A DNA stretch of 64,000 nt from Ailurus styani (Eukaryota > Chordata > Mammalia > Carnivora > Ailuridae). How positions within the stretch are numbered: the stretch's first letter is position 1; every line of letters begins with the position of its first letter. The stretch is taken from the NCBI GenBank assembly GCA_002007465.1, contig LNAC01000272.1, positions 1,948,527 to 2,012,526 on the forward strand. The letters run 5' to 3'. The position numbers were made by a program, and so were the translations under genes. Below are positions 58,471 to 64,000 of this stretch, piece by piece. The notes below the pieces were generated by a model that worked only from the letters and a program-made list of their open reading frames with translations, searched no databases and was not told the origin of the DNA.

Positions 58471-59954
58471 GGGCTGGGGTCTTGGGTGAGACCTGAGCAT
58501 CATGGGGGGCTGACTAAATCAACAGCAGGGGCTTCGTGGAGGCCCCTGGCCCACCATGACAGTTCCTGTCCTCATCCCGTCTGCAGGAAAGGAGGGGCCG
58601 TCCACTGGGTTCGGAAATGCTGAGCGCAACTTAGAGCAGGACACCAAGGGAGAACAGAGGAAGGGACAAGGGTGGGACGCGCCTCTCCTCCCCAGGGGCC
58701 CCGAGGAAAGGGGAGGAGAGCCACAGACAGCGGCTCCTCAGGCTGCCCCGGGGCTGGGCTCCTGGGACAAAGGTGCCATCCTCGAGGGGCACTGCCTGAC
58801 ATGAGGGAATTTCATTTGTCAAGAGGAGGAGGGGTAGGTGCTTCTCCGTGTCCACAGGGAGAAGGAGATTTGCTGGGTTGCTACATCCATCCTCCCATGG
58901 TCAAGGTTAAAGATGCCCACCTTCCCATGCACCTTGGGGAGGAGGAGCCTAGCGGCAGCTGGAAGCCCTCCCCCCACCACCCAGTGCCTCTGCCTCTGCC
59001 TCTCTCCCACCCTCTCCCTTCTGCTCCCAGCCGCAGCCCCTGCACCCAGCAGGGGGTCCAACAGCCACACATCCAGAACCAGAAGCTCCCAGGAGATGCC
59101 AAGCAAGGACGGGGGACACAGCAGCCCCATCCCCCTACCCCAACCTCCGAGGCCACTTCCTCCTCATGTCACCGTGGTGGCACACAAGTCCCAGCCAAGC
59201 ACTGTCGCTTCTGTTCCTGCCCCTGCCCCAACACAGCTTCCAAATAGGCCATGAAGTCCCTCCCCCATCCGAGACCCCCCTCCCACCCACGCAGGTCAGA
59301 GAGGCCAGCCTCCGGGTCACAGCAGCCGTCAGAAGGGACATTCACTCACCCGGGCCCACCTACCTCCCCGCACACGGTCCCCGGAGCGGCCTCCTCCCTC
59401 TCTTTCCTCTCCAGCCGCCCAGAGGAGATGGAGACACCATCTATCCAGGACGCGGGACAGCCTGGGCCTGCAGCCCGGGGCAGAGCCGGCTGAGAACGAG
59501 AAGCGGACTTCCTCGCTCGCACAGAGGCCGGTCTCTGGGCCCCATCCCAGGCCCCGATGGCTGGGAGGCTCTGAGTCAGACGCGGCTTCACCACCTGCTC
59601 TGGACAGGTGACTCAGGGCAAATGTGTCCAACCTGGCACGGCTCGGCTCAGAGACTCCCGGCCTGAGCCATCTGATTTCTCCACGTGAAAAGCCTTGGTC
59701 CGATGGGGCGGCTGCCAGGGCTGGGCAGCTCGGCCCTGGAACAGAGTCGACCATCTGCTGGGCTGGAGAGAACACCCGGGAGGCCAGGCCAACCCAGGAC
59801 CTCAGAACCCCAAGATGGCTCATTGTTCCTGGCCTTGCCTTCCTTGGACAACCTAGGAGAGGCTGGGAGGGTGGGAAGGTATCAGAGATGACTCGGGCGT
59901 GCACTGCGCCTGCCGCACGGCTGGGAGCTGTCCGGAAACGTCAACTCACACAGC

Positions 59955-60180
59955 CTTGCCACCGATCTAGCAGACATTATCATGCCCATATCACAGGTGG
60001 AAACTATCACTACCCGAAAATTCGTGGAGCACCGAGGCCTGGTGACCTTGGGTCACAGCCCATCACTGGCTCAGCAAAGTCCAGCAACTTCCCTGAGGTC
60101 ACCCAGCCAGGAGTCTCAATTCAGGTCCACCCAACGCCAAAGCCCACACTCTGCCTACGATGCCACATCTCTGTCCTTGT
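59955..60180 (-). repeat. MIR element, minus
   Basis: Minus-orientation MIR sequence ('cacaggtggaaactatcac', then 'aacttccctgaggtcaccca', 'gccaggagtctcaattcagg') with an internal disruption. It lies inside the 323-codon plus-strand frame at 59624-60595. Confidence 0.7.
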
Positions 60181-60216
60181 GCTAAAAATTGGCTCTCGGG
60201 AGTGGGAGCTGATGCC

Positions 60217-60385
60217 ACTTGGTGCTTCTCAAAGTCTGGTCCCTAAGCCAACGGGATCAGCCCTGGCTGCTAGAAATGCAGATTCTCAGGCAGGGCCCCA
60301 GTGCTCCTGGATCAGAAGCTGTGTGGGTGAGGCCTGGCACTCTGCTTCAGCAAAGCCCCACAGGGGATGCCACCATGAGAGCCCG
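60217..60385 (+). mobile_element. MER5-like hAT DNA transposon remnant
   Basis: It shows 'ggtgcttctcaaagtctggt', 'tgctagaaatgcagattctc', 'cctggatcagaagctgtgtg' and 'tggcactctgcttcagcaaa', the MER5A/B pattern (non-autonomous hAT-Charlie). Diverged, with the right end lost. Confidence 0.8.
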
Positions 60386-61656
60386 AGACGGGCCGCATAC
60401 AGGTCGTGCAGAGCGCCCCCGCCTAGACGGACAAGGAGCTTCTGTTTCCACTATCGGGATGATTGCCTTGTGACCGGGGTGCTTTGCCCCCACATGTCCC
60501 TTTGCAGAGCTCAATCTAAGGGTGGCATTCAGGCCATCGGCCCCCTAAAGAGCCCCCCCCCCACGCATGTCCACAGCACAGCCTCTATGAGCTGATAGTA
60601 TGTGCCCACCCGGGACGCCTGGGCGGGGGGGCCCTCTCTTCTGAAGCGTGGAATGTGCCCTGGCGCTCCCCAGCAAAAATTTCAGGGCTTCCTGGGGGCT
60701 TTAATGAGGGTGTAGGTGCATCTCGTGGGACGCTCTTGGAATTCCATGCGGGGCTGGCTGCAGAGGTCCAGCCGCTGCCAAAGCAGCCAGCCCACGGTCA
60801 CCAAGAGGCACGTTGGAGACAGAGTTGTCTTTGTCGGGGGGTGTGGGGGACAGTTGCACATTGCAGGGCTGAGTCTGGAGGGTAGCAGAGGAGGAACTTC
60901 TCAAAGGCAGGGGATGGAGGCCGCTGTCAGTGCTAGCTTTTCTGTTTTCATGCACACTCTCTCCATTCCCTGGGTGCAGTGCAGCTGGGGCTCAGGCCCA
61001 GGCAGCAGCTCCTAGGGCTGTCTCACCCTGGTAGAAAGGCTGGGATTGATGCAGTACCCCAGGCCTCTGGAGGCCAGCCTCATCTTTCCCCGGCCTCCTA
61101 CACCAAGCCTAAGCCCCCCACCCCTGGCCCCCACAACCCATGCCTGAATCCAGTTCCCACCTCATCCTACTATCAGATGACCTGTCTTGCTTAACTAGCA
61201 GAAGGTGAATTCCTTCCAAGGTATGGGTGAGATCCTGCCCAGACCCTTACTGACACAGGGTGCTTTGCACCTCAAGGTGGAAACTATTGCATCTATGCCC
61301 TCTAGGACCTCTCCAAAAAAGGACAGACTTCCCACCAGTGCCTAATACTCCACAGGCCAGCTTGCCATGTACCAGCAGAGAGGGAGCAAGGATCCAGGGA
61401 GAGAGTCGGGCAGCTGGTGTCAGGCCTCACGCAGCCGAGGTCCTTCTACGGGATCTCGGTCATGTCTCAGCTTTGGCTCACTCATCAGCCAGAGGGGATT
61501 AAAGACTCTGAGCACTTTAGAGTGTGAGGGATGGGCCCACAGAAGAGATAGAATGCTCCCAATGACACCGCACATGTGTGCCTTCCATCTGCATTTTGAC
61601 CTTCCCTTAGCATGAAACCGAGGTTCACCTCCACGTGATTGCCTCTGTGTCCTGGC

Positions 61657-61690
61657 ACACGCACACGCTTGCCCACACACACACGCGTGT
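61657..61690. repeat. Imperfect CA repeat
   Basis: A CACACGCACACG-type run broken by GCTTGCC. Confidence 0.8.
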
Positions 61691-63359
61691 TTCGGTGACG
61701 TGAAGACTGGCAGGCATCTGCAGACAGCTGTGCGTGCATTAGCCGCCAAGCAGCACTGCTTCGTTTTACCCTGTCCTCACCCCCATAGAGCAGCTTCTAT
61801 TTCTATACCCATTTCACAGATGGGGCGACTAGAACGCGGGGAACGAGCAGCTTGCCTTCCTCGGGCATACCGCTGCTGGGGCAGAGCGGCACCTGAAACC
61901 CCCATCTGTGGACCTTGCACCCTTCAGATGCACCCACACTGCCCGTGAGCTCTGGGAAGACGCAGACGTTCCAGGGGGAAAGCCATGCACCTTGATGTCT
62001 TTCCAGCCCATGGAGCTCAGAAATCTTTACCAAGCAATTCTGATGCTTGCCAGAGTCTCACAACCCATACCCTAAATTGTAATGCACAGAGCATGTTGAC
62101 CTTGTGGCCTAAAGTGCCGAGACACCCCTGCACGTCTGCTCAGGATTCGTGCCCCAGGACCAGGAGGCCTTTCCCACGTGTCCCCGGAGAGCCAGCATCT
62201 TCCAGGACCACACCAAGAGTTCTATTTATGCGGTGATGTTTTCATTCTTTTTTTTTAACTCTATGTCCACAGTTTCTTCTGATGCTCCCCCTGCTTTTTT
62301 TAAATGGTAGAAGTAATACACATTTGCTATCATCACAAGTCAAAATATTCAGAAGGCAAAATGAAAAGTGTGTTCTTTTTAAAGCACCACAGTGGGGTCG
62401 TCTGTTCTGGCCCAAAAGCAGCCAGATCAAGAGGGCTGCACTTGGTCACAGTACAGGTGGACCCCAGCTTCCAGATGGTCCCTCCGTGAGCTTAGGCTGG
62501 TCCCATGCCCCTTCCGAGCCTCACTATCCCCTTCCGCAGAATGGGAACAGCAATCTAACAGCCTGACAGGGTTCCTGGGAGGTCTAAGCAAGGAGCTAAC
62601 TTGTATTCTTTAAAAACCCTGAGGAATTCTTCACACTGCATACTTTAGGTCGTGAGGACAGGACCACAAGTCTAACTTGCTGTGACAATTGTCACTGACT
62701 TCTGCAGAGACCATGTTGCTCTCCCACCGGCCTTCTCTTCTCTCACTTGTCTGTTCTGGACTTGCACCCTTGGCACGTCCCAGTGCGTTGCTGAGAGGCC
62801 GTGAGATCAGATCCTTCACCAGCAGCCCGACCCGCCGCAAGAGCCCAACAGCTCCCAAACCCGTGTCTCCAGCCTCAGACCTACTTCTGACATGGGAACT
62901 CTTTTTCCCTGCCCCCTGCTCAGCATCTCCACCTGGGGACTGACCAGGGATCCCCAAAATTCACACCCCGACCAGCACTCTCAATTTGCCCCCTTCCCAT
63001 CTCTTCCTCCCAGGCTCCATGTTTGGGGAATTGTCACTATCACACATTCATTTGCAAAAGCCCAAGAATCCGGAGCCCAGGAGTGGAGAAGGGGGCCCTG
63101 AAGCCAGGATTCCCGGCCCTGGCCAGATGCACAATCACAGGGAGGGAAGGAGGCACTTCCTGGGGACCGGCCGACTCCTCCACAGGCTGGTCCCATCCTA
63201 GCTGGTCCCTGTCTGATAGCGTTGCAGGAGGACGAGAGTCGTTAGGAATAAGCCCTCCGAGAGCCAGAGGCCCCGCATATTCACCCAAAACGTTACATTG
63301 CTTTTTCCAAATCACATCCCAAAGCCTTACCATATCCCAAAAGAGTTACATGACCTCAC

Positions 63360-63720
63360 GCCGTTCGTCTTCCCTTTCCTGAACACACTGAGCCCGTGTC
63401 ACCCGAACGTGTTGACCCAAACTGCTTTCTTCTGGGAAGGCTCTGCTTCCAGATCTTCATACGGCGGGCTCCCTCCTGCCCTGAAATCCTAGATGTGGCC
63501 TTTCCTGTCCACTCCGTCTACACTAGGCCCAGGTACTCCCTGGTTCACCTCTTTTTTTCTGTCTTCATGGAACCCGTCACTGCCCGGAGGTGCTGCTAGA
63601 CTGTCTGCGTACTGGTGTGTCAGCTGTCTGTCCTCTCCGACAGAAATCGCCAGCCTCATTCTGCGGGGTCCCCAGCTCGAGGACACGCTGACCCATAAGG
63701 GCTCAATAAACAATCAACCC
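63360..63720 (+). mobile_element. L2 LINE 3' remnant
   Basis: It has 'ccagatcttcatacggcgg', 'gctccctcctgccctgaaat' and a 'aagggctcaataaacaatca' tail, the L2 3' pattern on the plus strand. 60,390-63,360 and 63,720-64,000 hold GC-rich unique DNA with no recognised feature. Confidence 0.65.
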
Positions 63721-64000
63721 ACAACTGAACAAGTAAATAAGTGACTAATGCCTTGTAATGAGCTTCTACGTTTGTTTGTATTTTAGAGCCTACCAAGAGC
63801 TCTTACAGATATTTTCTTAATCAAATGAATCTGATGAGGCACGGATTTAAACGGAACTCAAGAAACGTGGCCACACTCTCCGTCCTAGCTCCTTGGAGGC
63901 CACGGATTAGGAAATAGTGGGGCTGTCTCTCCAAGGGAAGAGAGTTTATCTCTAAGAGCCCCAATAACCGTGTGAACTGGACATGCAGTGGCTTGTGGTT

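Larger units (their letters stand above)
43017..64000. other. Sequence upstream of the IL16 start-codon exon
   Basis: This 21-kb block holds no coding exon I can recognise on either strand. Mammalian IL16 has distant non-coding first exons, so the block is probably 5' intron or promoter-proximal sequence. I looked for peptides of the neighbour expected upstream in human (CFAP161) and saw none. Content: SINEs at 44050, 45313, 51032 and 51811; MIR/L2 relics; a long repeat at 48838-49390; degraded L1 at 50.2-53.5 kb; a Tigger-like element at 53.6-53.9 kb; a GT/CA inverted repeat at 55.6-55.8 kb; and GC-rich unique DNA at 56.6-63.3 kb. Confidence 0.6.

Noticed and set aside
59624..60595. A 323-codon plus-strand open frame, the longest in the window
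   Set aside because: It runs through a MIR remnant (59955-60180) and a MER5-like transposon remnant (60217-60385), has no recognisable domain and lies in GC-rich DNA where long chance frames are common.

Overview
The window is nuclear DNA from a carnivoran mammal, most probably a mustelid or close relative. The reasons are spliced, intron-rich coding sequence, many L1 remnants, and about twenty copies of the tRNA-Lys-derived CAN-SINE (SINEC) found in Carnivora. Several copies have near-identical bodies and clean target-site duplications (TSDs). Deeper mammalian repeats (MIR, L2, MER5, a Tigger-like DNA transposon) are also present. Nothing bacterial, plasmid-like or CRISPR-like is seen.

The only protein-coding gene I can support is IL16 (pro-interleukin-16) on the minus strand, entering near 43.0 kb and running off the left edge. 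Five consecutive coding exons are recognisable: 42915-42604, 9603-9495, 7029-6887, 5125-5015 and 4621-4507. All have matching splice phases, GT donors and AG acceptors. Joined, they give about 263 codons of the N-terminal part of the long (PDZ-containing) precursor: a basic start, acidic and serine-rich linkers, then the first half of PDZ domain 1, which breaks off just after its GLGF loop and helix region. The rest of PDZ1, the later PDZ domains and the secreted C-terminal cytokine must lie left of base 1. The first coding intron is 33.0 kb and holds most of the repeats.

Layout: 1-4.5 kb is intron after the fifth coding exon, with two L1 3' ends. 4.5-9.6 kb is a cluster of four small IL16 exons. 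9.6-42.6 kb is the large intron, with nested L1s at 15-17, 19.8-30 and 33-38 kb, most SINEs, a 35-bp tandem array inside an L1, a CpG-dense patch near 13.9 kb and a 44-bp minisatellite near 39.1 kb. 42.6-43.0 kb is the exon with the start codon. 43-64 kb is upstream or 5' intronic sequence with SINEs, L2/MIR, a degraded L1 block at 50-53.6 kb, a Tigger-like element, a MER5-like element and a striking GT/CA inverted repeat at 55.6-55.8 kb. No second gene was recognised there.

I found no convincing undescribed biological system. The observations most worth checking are a candidate unassigned exon at 39639-39535, the open frame upstream of the IL16 start codon, the in-L1 tandem repeat, the inverted repeat, and several SINE insertions likely young enough to be polymorphic.
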